Shown here in pieces: positions 1 through 6,207 of a stretch of 9,485 bases of DNA (positions are counted from its first letter, which is position 1; each line of letters begins with the position of its first letter). The stretch covers positions 1 through 9,485 of the forward strand of contig URTG01000062.1 of assembly GCA_900550705.1 (NCBI GenBank), written 5' to 3'. Under the pieces are notes generated by a model. That model ran no database searches. It was not told where the DNA came from and saw only the letters and a program-made list of their open reading frames with translations. The translations under genes and the position numbers were made by a program. This stretch comes from an uncultured Eubacteriales bacterium. Its GTDB lineage: Bacteria > Bacillota > Clostridia > Oscillospirales > Oscillospiraceae.

Positions 1-564
1 GGCCGGTTCCGCCCCTCCCAGTATCTGCTGATGCACTCCGTCATTTACCGCACCCAGCTGCTGCGGGACTGCGGGCTAGAGCTGCCCAAGCACACCTTCT
101 ATGTGGACAACATCTTTGTCTATCAGCCCCTGCCCGCCGTGAAGAATATGTACTACCTGGACGTGGACCTGTACCGCTACTTCATCGGCCGGGCCGACCA
201 GTCGGTGAATGAAAAGGTCATGGTCACCCGGGTGGACCAGCAGCTCCGGGTCACCTATCGGATGATGGAGTCCCACGACCTGCGCGCCGTCTCCATCCAG
301 CACAAAAAGCTGGGGCGCTACATGATGAGCTACCTGGCTATGATGATGGCCATCTCCTCCATCTTCCTCACCATCGACAACTCCCCCGAGGCCCTGGGCA
401 AAAAGACCCAGCTCTGGGAGGCCCTCCGGGCTGTGGACTCCGGCCTGTACCACAAAATGAAGTACCGCGCCGTCTCCGCCTTCACCGCCTTCCCCGGCTA
501 TCAGGGCCGCCGCCTCTCCGTGGGCCTGTACCGGCTGGCGCGGAAAATCTATAAGTTCAACTGA
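1..564 (+). CDS. Glycosyltransferase family 2, C-terminal part (5' end outside window)
   Basis: The frame is open from base 1 to the TGA at 562-564 and leaves 187 residues. The ATG at 31 is internal, because the reading frame continues upstream to the window edge (GRFRPSQYLL precedes it). The segment reads like the second half of a GT-A fold family 2 glycosyltransferase of the kind common in Firmicutes polysaccharide loci: an IYRTQLL stretch, then HTFYVDNIFVYQPL, where the D-N pair sits at the place of the usual acceptor-side ED motif, then LYRYFIGRADQSVN, a recurrent signature of this subgroup. A hydrophobic stretch follows (about residues 106-125), then a basic C-terminus. Such enzymes usually transfer a sugar from a nucleotide-sugar donor to a cell-surface glycan; donor and acceptor cannot be told here. 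The nucleotide-binding half is missing from view. The family call is by pattern recognition only. The gene is separated from polA by hairpins and its own promoter, so it is probably an independent unit. Confidence 0.75.
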   Translation, partial: GRFRPSQYLLMHSVIYRTQLLRDCGLELPKHTFYVDNIFVYQPLPAVKNMYYLDVDLYRYFIGRADQSVNEKVMVTRVDQQLRVTYRMMESHDLRAVSIQHKKLGRYMMSYLAMMMAISSIFLTIDNSPEALGKKTQLWEALRAVDSGLYHKMKYRAVSAFTAFPGYQGRRLSVGLYRLARKIYKFN

Positions 565-570
565 GAAAAC

Positions 571-611
571 AGCTTGTCGAAAAAGTGGCTTCGCCGCTTT
601 TTTGACAAGCT
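571..611. repeat. Imperfect palindrome, dispersed-repeat-like hairpin
   Basis: Bases 571-585 (AGCTTGTCGAAAAAG) pair with 597-611 with one mismatch, and the stem continues through GGC/GCC to a 3-nt loop. It starts 7 bp after the glycosyltransferase stop. No T-run follows, so it is not a canonical intrinsic terminator. A related half-copy lies at 711-731, which points to a dispersed extragenic palindrome rather than a simple terminator. Confidence 0.6.
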
Positions 612-614
612 GCA

Positions 615-639
615 AACATTTTAACTGCGTTAAAATGTT
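615..639. repeat. Perfect AT-rich inverted repeat (11-bp arms, 3-nt loop)
   Basis: AACATTTTAAC (615-625) and GTTAAAATGTT (629-639) are exact reverse complements around the loop TGC. The hairpin is second in a row of three between the glycosyltransferase gene and polA. It is AT-rich and has no T-tract of its own, so its role is unclear. Confidence 0.6.
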
Positions 640-650
640 ATTGATTTAAG

Positions 651-677
651 AAAAAGGGGACCCTGATGGTCCCCTTT
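651..677 (+). terminator. Intrinsic terminator-like hairpin after the glycosyltransferase gene
   Basis: AAAGGGGACC (653-662) pairs perfectly with GGTCCCCTTT (668-677) around the 5-nt loop CTGAT. The A-run before and T-run after give it the form of a weak, possibly bidirectional, rho-independent terminator. The 3' T-run is short. It would close the upstream glycosyltransferase transcript before the polA promoter. Confidence 0.5.
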
Positions 678-710
678 CAAACTATCCCTCCTTCCGAATC
701 CTTTGGCCGG

Positions 711-731
711 AGCGGCTTTTTCGACAGTCTG
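711..731. repeat. Half copy of the 571-611 palindrome
   Basis: The segment GGCTTTTTCGACAGTCTG (714-731) resembles the right arm of the 571-611 palindrome (CGCTTTTTTGACAAGCTG at 595-612) with a few substitutions. It has no matching left arm nearby. It may be a decayed copy of the same extragenic element. Confidence 0.4.
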
Positions 732-747
732 AAAAAACGTCCCCGCC

Positions 748-828
748 AACTCCTAACTCCTAACTTCTAACTCCTCCCTCCTAACTCCTCCCTCCTAACT
801 CCTAACTCCTAACTCCTAACTCAACTCT
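748..828. repeat. Tandem 7-bp repeat tract (AACTCCT)n
   Basis: Ten consecutive, exactly in-phase 7-bp units run from 748 to 817. Seven are AACTCCT (748, 755, 769, 783, 797, 804, 811), one is AACTTCT (762) and two are CCCTCCT (776, 790). They are followed by a shortened AACTC (818) and AACTCT (823). No G occurs on the plus strand from 746 to 834, so the minus strand is a purine-rich, GG-repeating run (AGGAGTT)n. The tract ends a few bases before the -35 element of the polA promoter. The 7-bp unit makes length changes frame-irrelevant, fitting a non-coding position. Confidence 0.9.
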
Positions 829-832
829 AACC

Positions 833-861
833 TTGCCCCCGCCTCCAAACACTGGTATACT
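833..861 (+). promoter_or_regulatory. Predicted sigma-A promoter of the polA operon (extended -10)
   Basis: The -35 is TTGCCC (833-838) and the -10 is TATACT (856-861), with a 17-bp spacer. TGG directly before the -10 supplies the TGn extension. Transcription would begin near 868, leaving a leader of about 25 nt before the polA start. The promoter lies immediately after the heptamer repeat tract. Confidence 0.65.
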
Positions 862-878
862 ATACCCAAGACTCAAAC

Positions 879-886
879 GGGAGGAA
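879..886 (+). promoter_or_regulatory. polA: Ribosome binding site fixing the polA start
   Basis: GGGAGGAA lies 6 nt before the ATG at 893. This selects that ATG over the in-frame TTG at 833, which lies within the -35 element of the promoter and has no ribosome binding site. Confidence 0.8.
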
Positions 887-892
887 CACACC

Positions 893-3574
893 ATGAAACT
901 GATGGTTCTGGATGGAAATTCCATCGTGAACCGCGCCTTTTACGGCGTGAGCCAGACGCTGACCACCCGGTCCGGACAGCCCACCAACGCGGTGCTGGGC
1001 TTTTTGAACATTCTGAACAAGCTGCTGGACGAGGTGGAGCCGGAGGCGCTGTGCGTCACCTTCGACCGCAAGGCCCCCACCTTCCGCCACCTGGCCTATG
1101 AGGGCTACAAGGCCCAGCGCAAGGGGATGCCCGACGAGCTGGCCAGCCAGATGCCCATTCTGAAGGACGTTCTCTCCGCCCTGAACATCCCCATGTATGA
1201 GCTGGACGGCTGGGAGGCCGACGACCTCATCGGCACCATCTCGGTCAAAGATGCCGCCGCCGGATGGGACACGGTGATTGTCACCGGCGACAAGGACTCC
1301 CTTCAGCTCGTCACCCCCCAGACCACGGTGAAGCTGGTGTCCACCCGCATGGGCCGCACCACCACCAAGGACATGACCCCCGACACCTTTTTCCAGGAAT
1401 ACGGCTTCGCCCCCCGGCACATCATCGACCTGAAGGCCCTGATGGGGGACGCATCGGACAACATCCCCGGCGTGAAGGGCGTGGGGGAAAAGACCGCCAT
1501 GGCGCTGGTCCAGCGCTACGGCGACCTGTCCGCCCTCTATGCCGCCATGCCCGCCCCGGAGATGGCCCCCGGCGTCCCCGCCAAGCCCGGGGTGGTGAAA
1601 AAGCTGACCGAGGGGGCCGACAGCGCCAGGATGTCCTTTGACCTGGCCACCATCCGCACCGACGCACCCATCGACTTCCGCCCGGAGGATAACCTCCGCC
1701 GGGAGCCGGACGCGCCCCGGCTGTATCCGCTGTTTCTGGCGCTGGAATTTTCCAAGCTCATTGACAAGTACCACCTCACCGCCCCCCAGGGGGAGGGGGG
1801 CGCGGCGGAGCAGCCGGAGTTCTCCGGCACCTGCGACAGCGAGCTTGTGGACCGCCCCGACCGGGCAAAGGAGCTGCTGGCCCTGTGGCGCACCCTGGAC
1901 CGGGTGGCCGTTTTGGCCCTGCCCAGCCTGGACGGGGTGTGCGTCACCTGGGAGCAGGGGGACGACGGCCACGCCGCCCTGCTGCTGGCCCACCGGCTGG
2001 AGGACTACAACGACGTGCTGGGCCAGCTGTTCGCCCCGGACATCAAAAAGCTGGCCCACGGGACCAAGGAGCTGTCCCGCTCCCTCCTGGCCGAGGGCAT
2101 TACCCCCGGCGGCTTCGTCTTCGACACGGAGGTGGCCGCCTATCTCCTGGCCCCCGCCGACGGCAGCTACGACCTGGAAAAGCTGGGCATGACCTATTTC
2201 AACCACCAGTTCCCCAAGGCCGCCGACTATCTGGCCGACGGGGCCTTCGGTCCCCTGGCCAATCTGGGGGTGTCCGCCGGGGCGATGATGTCCCACTGCG
2301 CCCTCGTCGCCGCCCTCGCCCCTGTGCTGTCCGCCCGGCTGGAGGAGCTGGGCATGGCCCGGCTCTACGAGACCGTGGACTTCCCCCTCTGCGCCGTTCT
2401 GGCCGAGATGGAGGACGTGGGCTTCCTCATCGACCGGGGCGCGCTCCACGCCTTCGGCGACAAGCTGTCCGCCCGGATAGACCAGGTCCAGCACACCATC
2501 TATGACCTGGCGGGGGAGGATACCTTCAACCTCAACTCCACCCAGCAGCTGGGGCGCATCCTCTTTGAGAAGCTGGGCCTGCCCCCGGTGAAGAAGACCA
2601 AAACCGGCTACTCCACCAACGCGGAGGTGCTGGAAAAGCTCCGGGGCAAGCACCCCATCATCGAGGCCATTCTGGAATACCGCCAGCTGGCCAAGCTCAA
2701 GTCCACCTATGTAGACGGCCTGGACAAGGTCATCCCCCCCGACGGCCGCATCCACACCTGCTTTCAGAACACCGTCACGGCGACCGGGCGGCTCAGCTCC
2801 ACCGAGCCAAACCTGCAAAATATCCCCGTCCGCACCGAGCTGGGGGCCCAGCTCCGGGATATGTTCGTGGCCGCCCCGGGCAACGTTCTGGTGGACGCGG
2901 ACTACTCCCAAATCGAGCTGCGCCTCCTGGCCCACATGGCGGAGGACCAGGCCATGCTCCAGGGCTTCCGCTCCGGGGAGGACATCCACACCATCACCGC
3001 CTCCCAGGTGTTCGGCGTTCCGCCGGAGGAGGTCACCCCCCTTATGCGCCGCAGCGCCAAGGCGGTGAACTTCGGCATCGTCTATGGCATCTCCGCCTTC
3101 TCCCTGTCTCAGGACATCGGCGTCACCAAGGGGGAGGCCCAGGAGTATATCGACAAATACTTCGCCCACTACGCCGGGGTCAAGGCCTATATGGACCGGG
3201 TGGTGGAGCAGGCCAGGGCCGACGGCTATGTCACCACCCCCTTCGGCCGCCGCCGCTGGATTCCGGAGCTGGCGTCCTCCAACTTCAACACCCGCTCCTT
3301 CGGCGAGCGGGTGGCCCTGAACGCCCCCATTCAGGGGGCCGCCGCCGACATCATCAAAATCGCCATGCTCCGGGTGCGGAACCGCCTCCGGGCCGACGGC
3401 CTCACCGGCCGCCTGGTCCTTCAGGTCCACGACGAGCTGATTGTGGAGTGTCCCGCCGCCGAGGCGGAGGCCGTCTGCCGCCTGGTGAAGGAGGAGATGG
3501 AGTCCGCCGCCGCCCTGTCCGTCCCCCTGGTGGCCGAGACCCACGCCGGAACATCCTGGGGCGAGGCGCACTGA
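893..3574 (+). CDS. polA: DNA polymerase I (5' nuclease + polymerase; proofreading domain degenerate)
   Basis: A protein of 893 residues, near the usual length of bacterial Pol I, that fills gaps and removes RNA primers during lagging-strand synthesis and repair. The N-terminal 5'-3' nuclease (about 1-290) keeps its acidic metal ligands: D7, the E108/D110/D111 group, D133/D135, and D186/D189 in GDASDNIPG. The central domain (about 310-500) lacks the D-x-E of Exo I, the Exo II aspartate and the Exo III Y-x3-D, so 3'-5' proofreading is probably absent, as in Taq and Bacillus Pol I. The polymerase domain (about 510-893) has motif A DYSQIELR (D670, E675), motif B with K723, F727 and Y731, and motif C QVHDE (D847). 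Phe727 is the usual residue that discriminates against dideoxynucleotides. It is the first gene of an apparent operon with rimI 37 bp downstream and no terminator between. The start at 893 rests on the ribosome binding site at 879-886. Confidence 0.98.
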   Translation: MKLMVLDGNSIVNRAFYGVSQTLTTRSGQPTNAVLGFLNILNKLLDEVEPEALCVTFDRKAPTFRHLAYEGYKAQRKGMPDELASQMPILKDVLSALNIPMYELDGWEADDLIGTISVKDAAAGWDTVIVTGDKDSLQLVTPQTTVKLVSTRMGRTTTKDMTPDTFFQEYGFAPRHIIDLKALMGDASDNIPGVKGVGEKTAMALVQRYGDLSALYAAMPAPEMAPGVPAKPGVVKKLTEGADSARMSFDLATIRTDAPIDFRPEDNLRREPDAPRLYPLFLALEFSKLIDKYHLTAPQGEGGAAEQPEFSGTCDSELVDRPDRAKELLALWRTLDRVAVLALPSLDGVCVTWEQGDDGHAALLLAHRLEDYNDVLGQLFAPDIKKLAHGTKELSRSLLAEGITPGGFVFDTEVAAYLLAPADGSYDLEKLGMTYFNHQFPKAADYLADGAFGPLANLGVSAGAMMSHCALVAALAPVLSARLEELGMARLYETVDFPLCAVLAEMEDVGFLIDRGALHAFGDKLSARIDQVQHTIYDLAGEDTFNLNSTQQLGRILFEKLGLPPVKKTKTGYSTNAEVLEKLRGKHPIIEAILEYRQLAKLKSTYVDGLDKVIPPDGRIHTCFQNTVTATGRLSSTEPNLQNIPVRTELGAQLRDMFVAAPGNVLVDADYSQIELRLLAHMAEDQAMLQGFRSGEDIHTITASQVFGVPPEEVTPLMRRSAKAVNFGIVYGISAFSLSQDIGVTKGEAQEYIDKYFAHYAGVKAYMDRVVEQARADGYVTTPFGRRRWIPELASSNFNTRSFGERVALNAPIQGAAADIIKIAMLRVRNRLRADGLTGRLVLQVHDELIVECPAAEAEAVCRLVKEEMESAAALSVPLVAETHAGTSWGEAH

Positions 3575-3611
3575 CTACCAGAAAAAATCCCAACACAGAG
3601 GAAGTGCTGTT

Positions 3612-4085
3612 ATGTATTACGAAATCGTCCCCATGGACCGCAGCCATCTGGAGCAGATTGCCGCGCTGGAGAAGGACTGCTTCTCTCAGCCCTGGACGGT
3701 GCCCATGCTGGAGGAGGAGCTGTTCAACCCCCAGGCCAGCTTTCTGGTGGCCGAGGACGGCGAGGGCGGTGTGCTGGGCTACGCCGGGCTTCACGTCGTC
3801 CTGGACGAGGGGTATATCGACAACATCGCCGTGGAGCGGGATGCCCGGCGGCACGGGGTGGCCTCCGCCCTGCTGGACGTGTTCTGCCGCTTCGCCGAGG
3901 CCAACCTGTCCTTCCTGACCCTGGAGGTCCGGGTGTCCAACGCCCCCGCCATCGCCCTGTATGAGACCCACGGCTTTCAGCAGGTGGGCATCCGCCCGGG
4001 CTACTATCAGAACCCCCGGGAGGACGCGGCCATTATGACCCGCTACTTCAACCAGGACCAGACCAAGGAGGAGAATCAGGCATGA
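3612..4085 (+). CDS. rimI: Ribosomal protein S18-alanine N-acetyltransferase (RimI), GNAT family
   Basis: A 157-residue GNAT acetyltransferase that moves an acetyl group from acetyl-CoA to the N-terminal alanine of ribosomal protein S18. The acetyl-CoA loop appears as ERDARRHGVASALL (R79-x2-G82-x-A84). The RimI hallmark LEVRVSN is followed by ALY, placing E105 and Y117 at the positions of the general base and acid known in Salmonella RimI (E103, Y115). The tail YYQNPREDAAIM (131-142) is also typical. The ATG at 3612 has AGAGGAAG 7 nt upstream. The stop overlaps the tsaD start (ATGA at 4082-4085), so the two are probably translationally coupled; rimI-tsaD pairing is common in bacteria. Some RimI proteins in this setting may also acetylate other N-termini, which the sequence cannot show. 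The likely substrate gene, rpsR, lies in the convergent operon. Confidence 0.93.
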   Translation: MYYEIVPMDRSHLEQIAALEKDCFSQPWTVPMLEEELFNPQASFLVAEDGEGGVLGYAGLHVVLDEGYIDNIAVERDARRHGVASALLDVFCRFAEANLSFLTLEVRVSNAPAIALYETHGFQQVGIRPGYYQNPREDAAIMTRYFNQDQTKEENQA

Positions 4086-5092
4086 ACATTCTCGCCATCG
4101 AATCCTCCTGCGATGAGACCGCCTGCGCCGTGGTGCGGGACGGCCGCACCGTACTGTCCAACTGCGTGGCCTCCCAGATTGAAATGCACACCGTCTACGG
4201 CGGCGTGGTGCCGGAGATTGCCTCCCGTAAGCACGTGGAGGCCGTCACCGCCCTGACGGAGCAGGCGGTGCAGGAGTCCGGCCTGACCAAGGCGGACCTG
4301 GACGCCATCGCCGTCACCTATGCCCCCGGGCTGATCGGGGCCGTTCTGGTGGGGGTGAACTTTGCCAAGGGGGCCGCCCTGGCCCTGGACCTGCCCCTGA
4401 TCCCCGTCCACCACGTCCGGGGGCACATCGCCGCCAACTACATCACCCATCCGGACCTGGAGCCGCCCTTCGTCTGTCTGTGCGTCTCCGGCGGCACCAC
4501 CGCCATTGTAGACGTGAAGTCCTATACCGAAATGGAAGTCCTGGGCAGCACCCGGGACGACGCGGCGGGGGAGTGCTTTGACAAGGTGGCTCGGGTCCTG
4601 GGCATCGGCTACCCCGGCGGCGGCCCCATGGACCGCCTGGCCGCCTCGGGCGACGACCACCGCTATGACCTGCCCCGGGCCCATGTGGCGGGGCACGAGC
4701 TGGACCTGTCCTTCTCCGGCCTGAAAACCGCCAGCCTGAACCTGATCCACAACGCCCAGCAGAAGGGGGAGGCGCTGAATCTGCCCGACTTCGCCGCCTC
4801 CTTCGGCCGGGCCGTCAGCGAGTCGGTGGTCCCCCGGGTGATGGCCGCCGCCCGGATGCGGGGCTATGGCAAGGTGGCCGTGGCCGGCGGCGTGGCCGCC
4901 AACCGCCGCATCCGCGCCGACCTCCAGTCCGCCTGCGCTGCCAGCGGCGACCGGCTCTATCTCCCCGAGCTCCGCTACTGCGGCGACAACGGCGCCATGA
5001 TCGGCTGTCAGGGCTACTACGAATACCTCGCCGGTCACACCGCCTCCTGGGACCTGAATGCCTACGCCACCCGCGATATTGCCCTGGGCTGA
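4082..5092 (+). CDS. tsaD: tRNA N6-adenosine threonylcarbamoyltransferase (TsaD)
   Basis: A 336-residue member of the Kae1/TsaD (ASKHA) family. TsaD transfers the threonylcarbamoyl group from threonylcarbamoyl-AMP to A37 of ANN-decoding tRNAs (t6A), in the cytoplasm, together with TsaB and TsaE. The start MNILAIESSCDETACAVV is the classic N-terminus. The metal ligands are visible: H111 and H115 in HHVRGHIAANY, and D302 in YCGDNGAMIG. The nucleotide-binding region includes CVSGGTTAIV and DDAAGECFDKVARVLG. Length is typical and nothing is truncated. A strong AAGGAGGAG (4065-4073), lying inside the end of rimI, precedes the ATG, and the start overlaps the rimI stop. tsaB and tsaE are not in the window, so they must lie elsewhere. 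It is the last gene of the operon, closed by the terminator at 5131-5168. Confidence 0.98.
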   Translation: MNILAIESSCDETACAVVRDGRTVLSNCVASQIEMHTVYGGVVPEIASRKHVEAVTALTEQAVQESGLTKADLDAIAVTYAPGLIGAVLVGVNFAKGAALALDLPLIPVHHVRGHIAANYITHPDLEPPFVCLCVSGGTTAIVDVKSYTEMEVLGSTRDDAAGECFDKVARVLGIGYPGGGPMDRLAASGDDHRYDLPRAHVAGHELDLSFSGLKTASLNLIHNAQQKGEALNLPDFAASFGRAVSESVVPRVMAAARMRGYGKVAVAGGVAANRRIRADLQSACAASGDRLYLPELRYCGDNGAMIGCQGYYEYLAGHTASWDLNAYATRDIALG

Positions 5093-5130
5093 CCCCCTCT
5101 ATACGCACTGTTGATACTGCACCCTGTGGA

Positions 5131-5168
5131 AAGCCGAGGGCACCCGCCCTCGGCTTTCTGCGTTTTTT
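5131..5168 (+). terminator. Intrinsic terminator of the polA-rimI-tsaD operon
   Basis: AAGCCGAGGGC (5131-5141) pairs perfectly with GCCCTCGGCTT (5146-5156) around the loop ACCC. After a short TCTGCG comes a run of six T (5163-5168). It starts 39 bp after the tsaD stop. Confidence 0.85.
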
Positions 5169-5231
5169 GTTGGATTCCATCCTATTCCGAAAAAATCCCG
5201 GTCTTCTTTTTGAAAAATGTTGGATTCGCCC

Positions 5232-5261
5232 TGTGGAAAACTCTGTGGATAATGTGTATAA
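5232..5261 (+). promoter_or_regulatory. Cluster of three DnaA-box-like 9-mers
   Basis: TGTGGATAA (5244-5252) is the exact complement of the consensus DnaA box TTATCCACA. TGTGGAAAA (5232-5240) and TGTGTATAA (5253-5261) each differ from it at one position. All three face the same way, with 12- and 9-bp periods. A weaker TGTGGAAAG lies at 5125-5133. The rest of 5169-5377 contains no gene that I can support: A/T-rich patches around 5195-5220 and 5354-5384, a 10-bp direct repeat TGTTGGATTC (5168-5177, 5218-5227), and a GC-rich stretch at 5262-5350. Function is unproven. It could be a DnaA-binding locus, part of an origin, or a chance cluster. Confidence 0.5.
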
Positions 5262-5377
5262 CTCCCCGTAGAGGCCCCTGAGGCGGTTCGGCATGGGTGA
5301 ATTTTCCGGACTGGGGCGGTCTGCCCCTCCTGCCGCGATACAGCTCCGGCAGCTCAAAAAAGGGAAAAATCAGGCAT

Positions 5378-5407
5378 AAAAAAACTCCCGCCCAGAGGGC
5401 GGGAGTT
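5378..5407 (-). terminator. Intrinsic terminator of the rpsF-ssb-rpsR operon
   Basis: Read on the minus strand, AACTCCCGCCC (5407-5397) pairs perfectly with GGGCGGGAGTT (5393-5383) around a 3-nt loop TCT, followed by a T-run (complement of the A-run 5378-5384). It starts 13 bp after the rpsR stop. Confidence 0.88.
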
Positions 5408-5420
5408 CAAATAGCGCAGC

Positions 5421-5666
5421 TTAGTCGGTGACATAAGCCAGCAGGGCGATCTGACGCGCGCGCTTGATGGCCTCGGTCAGCTGACGCTGATGCATGGCGC
5501 AGGTGCCGGTGGTGCGGCGGGGCAGGATCTTAGCCCGCTCAGAAGTGAAGCGGCGCAGCTTGGCGGCATCCTTGTAATCAATGCTCTCCACCTTGTCCAC
5601 GCAGAAGGCGCAGACCTTGCGGCGCTTGCGGCCGCGGGGCGCTCTGTTATCACGATCCATAGCCAT
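5421..5666 (-). CDS. rpsR: 30S ribosomal protein bS18, zinc-ligand (C+) type
   Basis: An 81-residue ribosomal protein that binds the 30S platform as a pair with S6. The core KVCAFC..IDYKD..LRRFTSERAKILPRR is characteristic of bS18. C19-x2-C22 and C56-x2-H59 form a potential zinc ribbon, so this looks like a C+ variant rather than a cysteine-free one. The first ATG (5666) has AAAAGGAGG 9 nt upstream. The second ATG, two codons later, would be 15 nt away, so the first is preferred. The product then begins Met-Ala, and removal of Met would leave the N-terminal alanine that RimI acetylates; rimI sits in the convergent operon. Last gene of rpsF-ssb-rpsR, 36 bp after ssb. Confidence 0.97.
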   Translation of the reverse strand: MAMDRDNRAPRGRKRRKVCAFCVDKVESIDYKDAAKLRRFTSERAKILPRRTTGTCAMHQRQLTEAIKRARQIALLAYVTD

Positions 5667-5675
5667 GGAATAGTA

Positions 5676-5684
5676 CCTCCTTTT
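5676..5684 (-). promoter_or_regulatory. rpsR: Ribosome binding site deciding the rpsR start
   Basis: On the minus strand AAAAGGAGG lies 9 nt before the ATG at 5666 and 15 nt before the next in-frame ATG. This favours the start that yields an N-terminal Ala-Met after methionine removal. Confidence 0.75.
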
Positions 5685-5702
5685 ACGACCAAACGGTCAA
5701 AG

Positions 5703-6197
5703 TTAGAACGGCAGTTCGCCGTCGTCATCAGAAAGCTCGGCAAACTGGTCCCCGTTCGCAGGAGGGGCCCCATAGCCGGAGGGTGCAGCGGGGGCAGAGG
5801 CGTAGCCGCCGCCCATGGGGGCAGGGGCACTCTGCTGGCTGTAACCGGCGGAGTAACCGCCGCCGTCGCCATCCCGCTTGGAATCGCCGAAATAGACCTG
5901 GTCAGCCACCACCTCGGCGCTGCGGCGTTTGTTGCCGTCGCGATCCGTCCAATCGCGGATCTGCAGGCGGCCCTCCACAACGGCCATGCGGCCCTTTGTG
6001 AAGTATCGGCTGACAAATTCTCCGGTCTGCCGCCACGCGACCACATCAATGAAGTCGGTGGTGCGCTCGCCGGTGGTGCGGTCCTTGAAATCCCGGTCAA
6101 CGGCCAGGGAGAAGGACGCCACCGGGGTACCCGTCTGGGTCCGCCGGAGCTCGGGGTCACGGGTCAGACGACCCATGATAAAGATCTTGTTGAGCAT
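5703..6197 (-). CDS. ssb: Single-stranded DNA-binding protein (SSB)
   Basis: A 164-residue SSB that coats single-stranded DNA during replication, repair and recombination and acts as a tetramer. The OB-fold spans about residues 1-105: MLNKIFIMGRLTRDPELR, TPVASFSLAV, DFIDVVAW (W55) and GRLQIRDW (W83), with the aromatic residues that stack on DNA. Residues about 106-155 form a Gly/Ala/Pro-rich disordered linker. The acidic tip DDDGELPF (157-164) is the conserved partner-docking tail that recruits proteins such as PriA, RecQ or RecO. AAGGAG, overlapping the rpsF stop codon, lies 6 nt before the ATG, so rpsF and ssb are tightly coupled. Position between rpsF and rpsR is the conserved bacterial order and marks it as the housekeeping copy. 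Confidence 0.98.
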   Translation of the reverse strand: MLNKIFIMGRLTRDPELRRTQTGTPVASFSLAVDRDFKDRTTGERTTDFIDVVAWRQTGEFVSRYFTKGRMAVVEGRLQIRDWTDRDGNKRRSAEVVADQVYFGDSKRDGDGGGYSAGYSQQSAPAPMGGGYASAPAAPSGYGAPPANGDQFAELSDDDGELPF

Positions 6198-6207
6198 AAG
6201 CGACTCC

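Noticed and set aside
76..615. 179-codon frame antisense to the glycosyltransferase gene
   Set aside because: It overlaps a convincing coding frame, and its product is rich in Gly, His and Val without domain signs. It also begins inside the hairpin at 571-611.
748..828. CRISPR array or other spaced repeat
   Set aside because: The units are 7 bp and directly adjacent without spacers, so this is a simple tandem repeat.
833..892. Extended polA start at the in-frame TTG (833)
   Set aside because: The TTG is part of the predicted -35 hexamer and has no ribosome binding site, while the ATG at 893 has one at ideal spacing and gives the normal Pol I N-terminus.
860..3571. Very long open frame (903 codons) antisense to polA
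   Set aside because: It mirrors the polA codon frame in a high-GC gene, where third-position bias removes stops on the opposite strand. The product is low-complexity Gly/Val/His/Leu-rich with no recognisable domain.
4076..5038. 320-codon open frame antisense to tsaD
   Set aside because: Same GC-bias artefact; tsaD on the other strand has all family motifs, and the antisense product has none.
5093..5420. Full chromosomal replication origin
   Set aside because: Only three DnaA-like boxes are seen, with no dnaA or dnaN gene and no clear unwinding element with DnaA-trios. I keep the cluster as a finding but do not call oriC.
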